Source: a virus. From it: a stretch of DNA of 33,050 bases. The position numbers and the translations under genes were made by a program. The notes under the pieces were generated by a model. The model saw nothing but the letters and a program-made list of their open reading frames with translations. It was not told the DNA's origin and made no database searches. Where the stretch lies: IMG/VR virus record IMGVR_UViG_3300043420_000949, positions 1 through 33,050 of that record; one strand, written 5' to 3'. Of this stretch, positions 1 to 5,815 are shown one piece after another (position 1 is the first letter of the stretch; every line of letters begins with the position of its first letter).

Positions 1-2
1 AC

Positions 3-95
3 CCACCCGGCAAGAACACCCGTGAATATTGTAACAAGATCGTAACAACGTTCACAAACCACCCGACACCTGGCTCCCGCCACCCGACCACCCGG
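3..95. repeat. Iterated CCACCCGR motif
   Basis: The 8-bp motif CCACCCGR occurs at 3-10, 59-66, 80-87 and 88-95, the last two directly abutting. Between the first two copies lies a direct repeat GTAACAA at 31-37 and 42-48. No open reading frame is convincing here. The arrangement could be protein-binding iterons or simply low-complexity G+C-rich DNA at the window edge. Confidence 0.35.
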
Positions 96-120
96 CTTCG
101 GTGTCCGATTTGGGAGGTTT

Positions 121-146
121 GGGGAGGAGGCGCTACCCTCCTCCCC
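121..146 (-). terminator. Hairpin after the G+C-rich HNH operon
   Basis: A perfect 10-bp stem (121-130 pairs with 137-146) with a 6-nt loop lies seven bases beyond the stop codon of the minus-strand HNH gene. Its position suits an intrinsic terminator, but no T-run follows on either strand, so it may act with Rho or simply protect the mRNA end. Confidence 0.5.
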
Positions 147-152
147 TTACCA

Positions 153-566
153 CTAGGCGCGGCTGGCCCAGCGCCACTCCTCGCACCATAGCGACCAGGC
201 GTACTGTCCTGGCATCGGGCGCGGCGTGATGCGCTCGGGCCAAGTCTTACCCGCGTGACAGTTGGCGCACCGTACTTCGCACTTCGCCCACTCCGCGATG
301 ATCGTGCGGAGCGCGTAGCGGGTAGTCCCGTCGCCCGACGCCTTCACCATGTCGGCGGGATGTACCGCGCGTCCCGTACTGGTGCGGTACTTCGTCGCGG
401 GGTCGATGTGATCGAACGCGAGCGCTGCGACAGGCTCCCGCGTACCACAGTCGGCGCAGCCTGAAGCGTGCCGTACCTGCTCGGACAAGGCGAGCGCGTA
501 AGCGGCGGGGACGCGCTTCCCCAAGGCGTCGCCAAGCGACGCGGCAAGTGCAGTCAGGTCGATCAT
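153..566 (-). CDS. HNH endonuclease-like protein (G+C-rich copy)
   Basis: This 137-residue protein has the layout of small phage HNH nucleases: a CxxC knuckle (C37, C40), a central FDH (51-53) that would supply the catalytic His, and a C-terminal KCEVRCANCH block (95-104) with C96, C100, C103 and H104 for zinc and metal binding. Such proteins are free-standing homing or packaging-associated nicking enzymes; which applies here is not visible. The start is supported by GGAGGG (574-579) seven bases upstream. It follows a 42-residue ORF with a three-base gap, so the two are probably one operon. Its base composition is far more G+C-rich than the rest of the window. A homologue with the same Cys/His spacing lies at 2389-2727. 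Family assignment is from motifs only. Confidence 0.8.
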   Translation of the reverse strand: MIDLTALAASLGDALGKRVPAAYALALSEQVRHASGCADCGTREPVAALAFDHIDPATKYRTSTGRAVHPADMVKASGDGTTRYALRTIIAEWAKCEVRCANCHAGKTWPERITPRPMPGQYAWSLWCEEWRWASRA

Positions 567-569
567 TCG

Positions 570-698
570 TCAGCCCTCCGTGATCGTGTAGCGGTGAACA
601 GGGGTCGCGTGCAGGGCGCGGTGCGTGTCCCGCGTAACGATGCACGCCTGACGCGAGCCGCGTGCGAGCACGGCTCCGTCGAGGGTGAGTGTGAACAT
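570..698 (-). CDS. Small hypothetical protein upstream of HNH gene
   Basis: A 42-residue ORF starting MFTLTLDGAVLARG. It is not recognised. The start at 698 is chosen because a purine-rich SD (AGGAAGG) lies just upstream on the minus strand, whereas the longer reading frame running back to 857 would cross the repeat-rich promoter-like region. The predicted product is short, rich in Arg, Thr and His, with no membrane segment. It ends three bases before the HNH start codon, which implies co-translation. The codons are G+C-rich, like the HNH gene. It could be a small accessory or regulatory protein, or an unrecognised fragment. Confidence 0.5.
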   Translation of the reverse strand: MFTLTLDGAVLARGSRQACIVTRDTHRALHATPVHRYTITEG

Positions 699-716
699 CG
701 GACTTCCTTCCTGTCG

Positions 717-733
717 GCCCCGCGTGTCGGGGC
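717..733 (-). other. Leader hairpin upstream of the small gene
   Basis: GCCCCG (717-722) pairs with CGGGGC (728-733) around a 5-nt loop. On the minus strand it would fold just upstream of the SD of the 42-residue ORF, where it could stabilise the mRNA or modulate initiation. The role is inference. Confidence 0.35.
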
Positions 734-750
734 GTAGCCCTAACGCTACT

Positions 751-787
751 CCCGTACGGGGCCGTATCGGGCCGTATCGGGCCGTAT
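751..787 (-). repeat. 10-bp tandem repeat, possible operator
   Basis: GCCGTATCGG occurs at 761-770 and 771-780, and a third, truncated copy (GCCGTAT) follows at 781-787. The palindrome CCCGTACGGG (751-760) immediately precedes them. A 10-bp period puts the copies on the same helix face. They lie upstream of the minus-strand operon, where an operator or activator site would be expected. A further inverted repeat, GTTAC-6 nt-GTAAC, is at 798-813. Confidence 0.4.
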
Positions 788-931
788 GGCGCGTTCCGTT
801 ACCTAACCGTAACATTCGTGTGCCCACTATGTCCGTATTTGTCCGTTTCGTAAGCATACACCGTACACATCTACAAAATATTAAACTTTTGTCAAATCCA
901 AAAATACAAAATTTTTAAACTTTTGCCAGGG

Positions 932-937
932 TACAAT
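932..937 (+). promoter_or_regulatory. -10 element for the Cys-rich protein gene
   Basis: TACAAT ends six bases before the ATG at 944 and no SD is present, so transcription would start at or next to the start codon (leaderless mRNA). The extended TGn is not present here. Confidence 0.5.
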
Positions 938-943
938 ATATGC

Positions 944-1135
944 ATGAGACCTGTCAAGCCATGGGATTTATTAAATAAAGACAATTGGACAATAGAAGAG
1001 GTAAGAAATAAAAGACTAGAAATTTGCGGGGAATGTGAAAACTACAATTCTATTGGACAATGCAAGTTATGTCATTGTTTTATGAGTGCTAAAACATGGC
1101 TAGAAAATGCCTATTGTCCAATTCGCAGATGGTAA
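944..1135 (+). CDS. Small Cys-rich (zinc knuckle-like) protein
   Basis: The product is 63 residues. From I26 on it has a CxxC pair, a second CxxCxC pair (KLCHCFM), then CPIRRW at the C-terminus. This matches the general pattern of a short Cys-rich family common in aquatic phages (C..C, C..C.CFM, K, then CP..W), which is thought to bind zinc; its function is not known to me. I chose the ATG at 944 over an upstream TTG (923) because TACAAT ends six bases before it. The stop codon TAA forms the first half of the next gene's -10 box. Confidence 0.7.
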   Translation: MRPVKPWDLLNKDNWTIEEVRNKRLEICGECENYNSIGQCKLCHCFMSAKTWLENAYCPIRRW

Positions 1136-1138
1136 AAT
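1130..1138 (+). promoter_or_regulatory. Extended -10 (TGGTAAAAT) overlapping a stop codon
   Basis: TGGTAAAAT ends six bases before the ATG at 1145. The TGG and TAA are also the last Trp codon and stop of the preceding gene, so promoter and gene end share bases. There is no SD, giving a leaderless arrangement. Confidence 0.55.
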
Positions 1139-1144
1139 ATACAT

Positions 1145-1426
1145 ATGGCAGGACAAAAGCCTTCATGGAAGTTACGCAGACGAGCAGTATTTGGCTCATT
1201 GCTTTTTGCAGGGGCAATCATAGTATATGTGCTTGCTCGTTGGGATGATACTTCTTTGGCACAAACAGCAGTATTAGGGGCTTTTGGTCTTATTGGTGCT
1301 ATTGTTGCTTCATATATTGGTGGTGCTGTATATGAAGACACAAGGCTAAAAAATTTGGGGGAACAACAAATTCCTCCAACACAAGTTTCTGAATCAACAG
1401 ATACAGAATATATAGGAATGGAGTAA
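1145..1426 (+). CDS. Two-helix membrane protein, possible holin
   Basis: A 93-residue protein: a basic N-terminus (KPSWKLRRRA), a hydrophobic helix at about 14-30, a second at about 40-62 (rich in Gly/Ala), and a polar acidic tail. Two membrane segments with a basic start resemble the small membrane proteins that sit next to holins in actinophage lysis cassettes. It precedes the r1t-like holin by two bases after its stop, so the two are probably co-expressed. It may be a second holin or an antiholin. No enzyme motif is visible. Confidence 0.65.
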   Translation: MAGQKPSWKLRRRAVFGSLLFAGAIIVYVLARWDDTSLAQTAVLGAFGLIGAIVASYIGGAVYEDTRLKNLGEQQIPPTQVSESTDTEYIGME

Positions 1427-1428
1427 AC

Positions 1429-1647
1429 ATGTTTACAATTCACTTTTGGAAGCAGGCAACCGAAAGATCACTCAAGACATTTGCACAATTTATCATCGTT
1501 CTCGGTGGTGCAGGCGCACTCAATGTCTTTGAAGTAGACTGGACACAAACACTAGGACTTGCTCTTGGTGGCGCACTTCTTTCATACGCAACAAGCATTG
1601 TTAGTGCAGGCGTAAAGAAGGAAGATAGTCCAAGTCTTGTAGAATGA
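1429..1647 (+). CDS. r1t-like phage holin
   Basis: A 72-residue protein with the pattern of the r1t-type holin family common in actinophages: an amphipathic start containing W7K and KTFAQF, a first membrane helix at about 17-34, the turn EVDWTQTLGLALGG, a second helix at about 41-60, and a conserved-looking SPSLVE tail. Holins oligomerise in the inner membrane and time lysis by releasing or activating the endolysin. GGAG five bases before the ATG supports the start, two bases after the preceding stop. No endolysin gene is visible in the window, so it should lie to the left or far to the right. Confidence 0.85.
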   Translation: MFTIHFWKQATERSLKTFAQFIIVLGGAGALNVFEVDWTQTLGLALGGALLSYATSIVSAGVKKEDSPSLVE

Positions 1648-1656
1648 TGTTATAAT
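1648..1656 (+). promoter_or_regulatory. Extended -10 (TGTTATAAT)
   Basis: TGTTATAAT begins one base after the TGA stop of the holin gene. It would give a roughly 30-nt leader before the ATG at 1693, containing an SD (AGGAGA, 1673-1678). Confidence 0.5.
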
Positions 1657-1679
1657 TAAATAACAATTCTATAGGAGAT

Positions 1680-1685
1680 ATGTAA
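1680..1685 (+). other. Start-stop element ATGTAA in the leader
   Basis: An SD (AGGAGA) is followed at once by ATG TAA, a start codon directly followed by a stop. The real ATG is eight bases further on (1693), an unusually long 14 nt from the SD. A ribosome may initiate at the minimal ORF and then reinitiate, lowering expression of the membrane protein. This is inferred from spacing only. Confidence 0.3.
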
Positions 1686-1692
1686 CAAAAAA

Positions 1693-2139
1693 ATGAACAA
1701 GGTCTTGGGCTTCTTCCAATCTAGAAAGGTTTGGATGAGGCCCTTTGACTTTTATACAGCACTTTTGCTTTTTGTTGCAGGATTTTATAGTATTATCAAT
1801 GACACATGGCCTGAAAGCGTAGGAAATGACGTTACTGAAGCATTTATTGTTATCGTTTCTTTATATCTGATGACTGCGGCGGCAGTCATAATGGCTTCTC
1901 TATTATGCAAAAGAGCATCCAAACCAGTATTCTCTCTGATGGGTGAACTCTATGGTTGGATGTTTGTTGCAGCAGCCTCATTAGCCACAAGCCTTATGTA
2001 TATAGGATCAGCAATATCACATACTCCTGATTCTTGGTGGCTTTGGGGAATTCTTCTTACTGTATGGGTGGGTATGACAATAGCAAGTTCAATACGATCT
2101 TTTGACCTATTTCTTGTTTATAGGAGTTTGAAACCATAA
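1693..2139 (+). CDS. Polytopic membrane protein
   Basis: A 148-residue protein with about four predicted membrane segments (roughly 21-37, 48-69, 84-107 and 113-133) separated by short polar loops. No family motif is recognised. Its place between a holin and a one-helix coiled-coil protein, and the shared stop/start (TAATG) with the latter, suggest a lysis-related or membrane-remodelling role, but that is inference. The start is the only in-frame ATG after a TAG at 1672; its SD is distant, with an ATGTAA in between. Confidence 0.7.
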   Translation: MNKVLGFFQSRKVWMRPFDFYTALLLFVAGFYSIINDTWPESVGNDVTEAFIVIVSLYLMTAAAVIMASLLCKRASKPVFSLMGELYGWMFVAAASLATSLMYIGSAISHTPDSWWLWGILLTVWVGMTIASSIRSFDLFLVYRSLKP

Positions 2140-2453
2140 TGGACCCAGCAATATTAGTCGCTATCATAGGTGTGCTTGCCGCCCCATTTGCCGCGCTCAT
2201 AACGTGGATGCTTAATAGAAAGAAGCACATTGCTGACATTTACACGGCTTTGAGCGAGTCTTCACAAACCGCCGTCGAAACTATGCAACTTACTATGAAT
2301 GAGTTGCGTACAGAGTTAGAAGAGGCTCGTAGAAAGATTGACGACCTTATTGCTGAGAATGAATTATTGCGTCACGACCTACACGAACTCAAGAAGCAGA
2401 ATCAGGATCTAATGGCTGAGATTCGCGGTCTACGCGCTTCCTACGAGAAGTAA
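2139..2453 (+). CDS. Membrane-anchored coiled-coil protein
   Basis: A 104-residue protein: one N-terminal membrane helix (about 4-24, ending WMLNRKK) followed by an almost continuous charged heptad region (about 45-100) predicted to be coiled coil. The topology (anchor plus long helical domain) is seen in phage spanin-like and lysis-accessory proteins, but also in many unrelated phage membrane proteins. Its ATG overlaps the preceding stop (TAATG). Its last 65 bases overlap, in antisense, the 3' end of the minus-strand HNH gene. Confidence 0.75.
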   Translation: MDPAILVAIIGVLAAPFAALITWMLNRKKHIADIYTALSESSQTAVETMQLTMNELRTELEEARRKIDDLIAENELLRHDLHELKKQNQDLMAEIRGLRASYEK

Positions 2454-2727
2454 TAACAGCGTGACAATTGCTGCAGCGAACCTCGCATTTACGAATCTCT
2501 TTTAATATAGTAGACCATGCATAGTCGCTGCGAATGAGATTGGAAACACTTGCTTTCTTATTATCCTCAATGTGATCAAACTGTAGCGCAACTGCGTGTT
2601 CATCATATCCGCAATCCACGCATCCATGCGCTAATTTGATCAAGCCTGCAAGACGCCATTTGGCTCCTCTTTTTCGCGCTCGCGGCGAAGGGAAAGCGTT
2701 AATGTGCCTATTAGATTCTAAACTCAT
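2389..2727 (-). CDS. HNH endonuclease-like protein (second copy)
   Basis: A 112-residue protein with the same arrangement as the 153-566 gene: CVDC knuckle (36-39), QFDH (49-52) as the likely catalytic His region, and KCEVRCSNCH (80-89). Its start codon lies inside the end of thyX (17-bp overlap), so it is translationally coupled behind it. Its 3' end overlaps the convergent coiled-coil gene by 65 bp. Local G+C is higher than its neighbours (35 of 60 in line 2641-2700), which suggests separate ancestry. Enzymes of this kind are often homing nucleases that insert beside essential nucleotide-metabolism genes, which fits the thyX neighbour. Confidence 0.8.
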   Translation of the reverse strand: MSLESNRHINAFPSPRARKRGAKWRLAGLIKLAHGCVDCGYDEHAVALQFDHIEDNKKASVSNLIRSDYAWSTILKEIRKCEVRCSNCHAVITSRRKRVDRESQPLDPDSAS

Positions 2728-3403
2728 TCCATGCCTTAGCGGTTATTGGGAAGTTTTGCTTAACTTCACTATTTATTGCCTCTGCGTATTGGCGTATTTC
2801 ATATTGCGCGTGCAGATCTATTCTCAGCGAGAGGAAGTGCAGCAAAGCGTTCAAACTTGCCGTCCAGCGCCAGCGCACATACATGGCATAGGCGGGTAGC
2901 AGCAATCGTGCCTGTTCTGGTGCGACTCCATCGTTAAGTGCATCTAGATAAAGATTGTGGCCCTCTACAATCTGCTTTCTCAACTTCTGGGTATACTTTG
3001 CTCCAATAGACGCATCTAGGGCTTCTCCGCTGCCCTGCTTGCGATTCTCAGGTACTGAGCGCCATTCATTGGGATTGGGCAAATAGAATTGCTCATTCTC
3101 TGTAACATAGCGGCGTGAGGATTCATTCCATCCAAGTTGATCGTCTAGCATTGTGGAGGCGACATTATGCTTATACCATTGCCTAGCAACCATGAGCGGG
3201 GCATAGATTTCAAAAGTCATAGCGCAATGACGTAGGCAGGAATCATGCTTGTGTTTAACCAAGAAAGAAATTAGGGAAAGATCTCTGTCTTCTAAATCTG
3301 TTACTTCTTTATCAAAAGAAACTCTTGCAGCATTAACAACATCAATATCAGAACCAAGAACGGAAACGGTTCTAACATAACCATGATCAAGAACGGGAAT
3401 CAC
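2711..3403 (-). CDS. thyX: Flavin-dependent thymidylate synthase ThyX
   Basis: ThyX makes dTMP from dUMP using methylenetetrahydrofolate, FAD and NADPH, independently of ThyA. The 230-residue product has the family core: RHCAMTFEIYAPLMVARQW (about 58-76), then GWNESSRRYV (about 91-100), and a C-terminal region with WRWTASLNALLHFLSLR. The usual RHR of the RHRxxSxNxxSxR signature reads KHN (about 78-80) and is followed by a longer segment before NESSRRY. I recall similar variants in aquatic phages, so it is probably functional. The start is taken as GTG at 3403 (AAAGG six bases upstream); the longer frame back to 3523 runs across the promoter and lacks ThyX similarity. It is co-transcribed with the HNH gene. 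Confidence 0.88.
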   Translation of the reverse strand: MIPVLDHGYVRTVSVLGSDIDVVNAARVSFDKEVTDLEDRDLSLISFLVKHKHDSCLRHCAMTFEIYAPLMVARQWYKHNVASTMLDDQLGWNESSRRYVTENEQFYLPNPNEWRSVPENRKQGSGEALDASIGAKYTQKLRKQIVEGHNLYLDALNDGVAPEQARLLLPAYAMYVRWRWTASLNALLHFLSLRIDLHAQYEIRQYAEAINSEVKQNFPITAKAWNEFRI

Positions 3404-3421
3404 AAAAAGCCTTTCATCTCT

Positions 3422-3436
3422 AGACCCTGCGGGTCT
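3422..3436 (-). other. Leader hairpin of the thyX operon
   Basis: AGACCC (3422-3427) pairs perfectly with GGGTCT (3431-3436) across a 3-nt loop, inside the 5' leader about 10 bases upstream of the thyX SD. It may affect mRNA stability or translation. No known riboswitch fold is recognised. Confidence 0.35.
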
Positions 3437-3494
3437 CAGTACCAGGAAGAGGAAAGAACATTCTTCTCTTCTTTCTTTCTTCTTATAGAAGAAA

Positions 3495-3523
3495 ATTGTA
3501 ATGACGTTTATGACACTTGTCAA
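3495..3523 (-). promoter_or_regulatory. Sigma-70-type promoter of thyX-HNH
   Basis: On the minus strand TTGACA (3523-3518) and TACAAT (3500-3495) are separated by exactly 17 bp. This is a near-consensus housekeeping promoter and would give a leader of about 85 nt. Unlike most plus-strand promoters here it has a perfect -35 box, suggesting early expression by host polymerase. Confidence 0.7.
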
Positions 3524-3558
3524 GAAAAGCAGATAACATTCGTGTAACTATGTAAACC

Positions 3559-3567
3559 TGATATAAT
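3559..3567 (+). promoter_or_regulatory. Extended -10 (TGATATAAT) of tail region
   Basis: TGATATAAT sits 31 bases before the ATG at 3599, with GAGGAG (3584-3589) as SD in the leader. No good -35 box is present. It is divergent from the thyX promoter about 40 bp away. Confidence 0.55.
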
Positions 3568-3598
3568 TAAATTAATATAGCATGAGGAGTTTTTGTGG

Positions 3599-3943
3599 AT
3601 GTTACCAGGCAAGTATAACATGATATGTCCTCAAGGGGCAACGTTTTCAAAGCAACTTACTTATGCTATTGATGGTGATCCTGTAGATCTAACTACTTAT
3701 GCTGCTCGTATGCAAGTTCGTGAAAAGCACACAAGCAAAAATGCAATATTAAGCATTACTACTGAAAATGGTGGGATTACGTTAGGCGATTCTGCTGGAA
3801 CTATTGATCTTTATATTGCTGATGAAAATACTGCCGCTATACCTCCCAAAAACTATGTTTATGATTTAGAACTTGTTTCTAGTGGAGAGGTTTATAGGCT
3901 TCTTGAAGGAAAATTTATTGTTACTCCAGAGGTGACTAGATAA
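3599..3943 (+). CDS. Phage tail/baseplate accessory protein (first copy)
   Basis: A 114-residue all-beta protein beginning MLPGKYNMICPQGATFSK, with a middle segment on allowed residues (DLTTYAARMQVREKH) and a closing LLEGKFIVTPEVTR. The pattern (polymer-like ligand, QGATF, YAARMQVR, GTI, LEG.F.V.PEVTR) is familiar from small tail-associated proteins found just before collagen-like fibre proteins in many phages. I chose the ATG at 3599, nine bases after GAGGAG, over a TTG at 3593. It partners the next gene. An equivalent pair occurs at 18181-19124. The exact virion position is not known. Confidence 0.7.
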   Translation: MLPGKYNMICPQGATFSKQLTYAIDGDPVDLTTYAARMQVREKHTSKNAILSITTENGGITLGDSAGTIDLYIADENTAAIPPKNYVYDLELVSSGEVYRLLEGKFIVTPEVTR

Positions 3944-4369
3944 TTGGCAGAGGTTACTGTAACGATAGCGGATTGTAATGTAGAAATTTGCATCGGAGAA
4001 TCTGGTCCACAAGGACCGCGTGGGTCACAACTTTTGTCGGGGAATACAGATCCCTCGGCAAGCATTGGCCTAATTGGAGACCAGTATATAAATACTAGTA
4101 CTGGGTATCTTTTTGGTCCAAAAACTGCTAGTGGTTGGGGAGTAGGAGTCCCGTTAGGCAATAACGATCCAGATGATCTGGGTCAAGTCTATACGCAAAC
4201 TTCTCCTTCCACAGTATGGAACATAGTTCACACCTTGTCCTTTGTTCCAAACATTATTATTGTCGATTCCGAAAAGAATGTTGTAGAAGGCGATTATGAA
4301 TATGTAAGTGATAATGAAATTACTGCAACATTTAATACTGCAATTTCGGGAAAGGCATACTTATCTTAG
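3944..4369 (+). CDS. Collagen-like short tail fibre protein (first copy)
   Basis: A 141-residue protein with a short collagen-like run (IGESGPQGPRG, residues 17-27), then a segment typical of fibre proteins (IGDQYINTSTGYLFGPKT, about 45-62). The second half (from about 80) resembles a small beta domain ending in NTAISGKAYLS, often found at the tips of tail fibres. Only a TTG is available as a start (no internal Met). GAGGTG lies nine bases upstream and the codon directly follows the preceding stop. It probably trimerises through the Gly-X-Y stretch. It is paralogous in layout to 18537-19124. Confidence 0.7.
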   Translation: MAEVTVTIADCNVEICIGESGPQGPRGSQLLSGNTDPSASIGLIGDQYINTSTGYLFGPKTASGWGVGVPLGNNDPDDLGQVYTQTSPSTVWNIVHTLSFVPNIIIVDSEKNVVEGDYEYVSDNEITATFNTAISGKAYLS

Positions 4370-4386
4370 AAAGGAGATGAGTTTAT

Positions 4387-5751
4387 ATGGCTAAAAGATT
4401 TCTTACCCACATTGATTTAGCGGGTAATCAAATCCTTAATGCTGCCTTCGAAAAACTCGCTGCAGATCCAACTACTGGCAATTTTGAGGGCCGCGTTTAT
4501 TACAACACAGCATCAGACGAACTTAGATTCTATGATGGCACTACATGGCAGGTTGTCGGAGACAAGATTGCTATTCAGGGAACTGAAAATGAGGTAACAG
4601 TATCATTTGCTGCTGAGACCAATACATATACAATCAGTCTTCCAGAAACCATTGCCGCTTCCATTACTGGAAATGCTGCAACAGCAACTAAGTTGGCTAC
4701 AGCCCGTGACATTGCGCTATCTGGCGACGTTACTGGTACTGCATCATTCGATGGTTCTGCCAATATCAGCATTTCAACAACAATTGCTGCTAATAGCGTT
4801 GCTCTAGGTACAGATACTACTGGGGATTATGTTGAAAGCATTTCTGCAGGAACTGGTGTAACTGTAACTGGAGGAACTGGTGAAGGATCTACTCCATCAG
4901 TTGCTATCGGTCAGGACGTTGCAACAACTGCAAGCCCAACATTTGCTGGGGTAGCAGGAGGCAATGTTCAGGTAGGAATTACTGGCGACAATGAGATTGA
5001 TACTGATGAAGGCAATCTAACCATTGATTCAGCAGGCGGAACGGTAACAGTTGATGACAATCTGATTGTTTCTGGAGACCTTACAGTTCAAGGAACTACT
5101 ACTACAGTAAGCACAGAAACTCTTCTTGTTGCAGACAATATTGTTACCCTAAACTCTAATGTAACAGGCTCTCCAACAGAAAACGCTGGCATTGAAGTTG
5201 AGCGCGGTACTGATCCAAACGTTGTACTTCGCTGGAATGAAACAGATGATACATGGGAAGCCACAAGAGATGGTTCAACATACCATGCACTTCTTCTTGA
5301 CGGCGATCCAATTACCGTTAATGAAATTACTGGATTCCAGGAAGATGTTGAAGATATTGTCGGTGGAATGGTTTCAGGAAGCAATTCTCTTTCTGTCACC
5401 TACACAGACAATGGCGCAGCAGCAGGAACCCTTGCTCTTGACACCACACTTGCTACAACAAGTTACTTGTCAAAGACTAGCGGCCTTGCTGTAGACATTG
5501 CAACCTTAGAAACAAAACTTGTAACAGATTCTTTCACCAAGAAGGCTACTGCAAATGTAGGAAATGGAACAAACACTTCATTTGCTGTATCACACAATCT
5601 TGGCACAAGAGATGTTCAGGTTCAGATATATGACAATGCCACATATGACACCGTTGAGTGTGACGTAGTGAGAACAGATGCAAATACTGTAACTGTTTCC
5701 TTTACTGTTGCCCCCACCAATGATGCATACCGCGTAGTTGTAATTGGATAA
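4387..5751 (+). CDS. Tail fibre protein with T4-like repeats
   Basis: A 454-residue fibre. The N-terminus (KRFLTHIDLAGNQILNAA...YYNTASDELRFYDGTTW) is a widespread phage fibre attachment module. The middle contains the Ser/Thr/Gly-rich shaft and the block DLTVQGTTTTVSTETLL...ADNIVTLNSNVTG (about 233-265) familiar from T4-like and cyanophage fibres. The C-terminal 75 residues (GNGTNTSFAVSHNLGTRDVQV ... APTNDAYRVVVIG) form a common small beta-sandwich tip domain. AAAGGAG upstream supports the start. A strong hairpin follows the gene. The 5816 gene shares its first residues (KRFL). Confidence 0.88.
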   Translation: MAKRFLTHIDLAGNQILNAAFEKLAADPTTGNFEGRVYYNTASDELRFYDGTTWQVVGDKIAIQGTENEVTVSFAAETNTYTISLPETIAASITGNAATATKLATARDIALSGDVTGTASFDGSANISISTTIAANSVALGTDTTGDYVESISAGTGVTVTGGTGEGSTPSVAIGQDVATTASPTFAGVAGGNVQVGITGDNEIDTDEGNLTIDSAGGTVTVDDNLIVSGDLTVQGTTTTVSTETLLVADNIVTLNSNVTGSPTENAGIEVERGTDPNVVLRWNETDDTWEATRDGSTYHALLLDGDPITVNEITGFQEDVEDIVGGMVSGSNSLSVTYTDNGAAAGTLALDTTLATTSYLSKTSGLAVDIATLETKLVTDSFTKKATANVGNGTNTSFAVSHNLGTRDVQVQIYDNATYDTVECDVVRTDANTVTVSFTVAPTNDAYRVVVIG

Positions 5752-5761
5752 TTTTGAGAGG

Positions 5762-5789
5762 GAGGGGGTAGAAAATAAACTACCCCCTC
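5762..5789 (+). terminator. Intrinsic-terminator-like hairpin
   Basis: GAGGGGGTAG (5762-5771) pairs with CTACCCCCTC (5780-5789) around an 8-nt A+T loop, directly after the fibre stop codon. The following bases are not a clear T-run. The core GGGGGTAG/CTACCCCC is reused in the hairpin after the RNR gene (22938-22964). Confidence 0.65.
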
Positions 5790-5803
5790 TCAATCAAAGA
5801 AGG

Positions 5804-5809
5804 TAGAAT
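5804..5809 (+). promoter_or_regulatory. -10-like TAGAAT, leaderless spacing
   Basis: TAGAAT ends six bases before the ATG at 5816, right after the hairpin. It is the same spacing as at 944, 1145, 18181 and 22983, though the hexamer is weaker and lacks TGn. Confidence 0.4.
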
Positions 5810-5815
5810 AGGTAT

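Noticed and set aside
255-737. Plus-strand ORFs in the G+C-rich left end (255-464, 468-737) and the minus frame 247-645
   Set aside because: High G+C leaves few stop codons, so spurious frames are expected. They overlap the HNH gene or small ORF, lack SDs, and show no recognisable motifs.
3404-3523. N-terminal 40-residue extension of ThyX
   Set aside because: It crosses the promoter and a hairpin, is low-complexity, and lacks family similarity; a GTG with an SD lies at 3403.
810-3545. Shared 12-mer TAACATTCGTGT at 810-821 and 3534-3545, both upstream of minus-strand operons
   Set aside because: In a 33-kb window several chance 12-mer repeats are expected, and the rest of the surrounding sequence does not align.
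5088-5399. Antisense ORF opposite the large fibre gene
   Set aside because: Composition mirrors the fibre gene; no start signal or motif.
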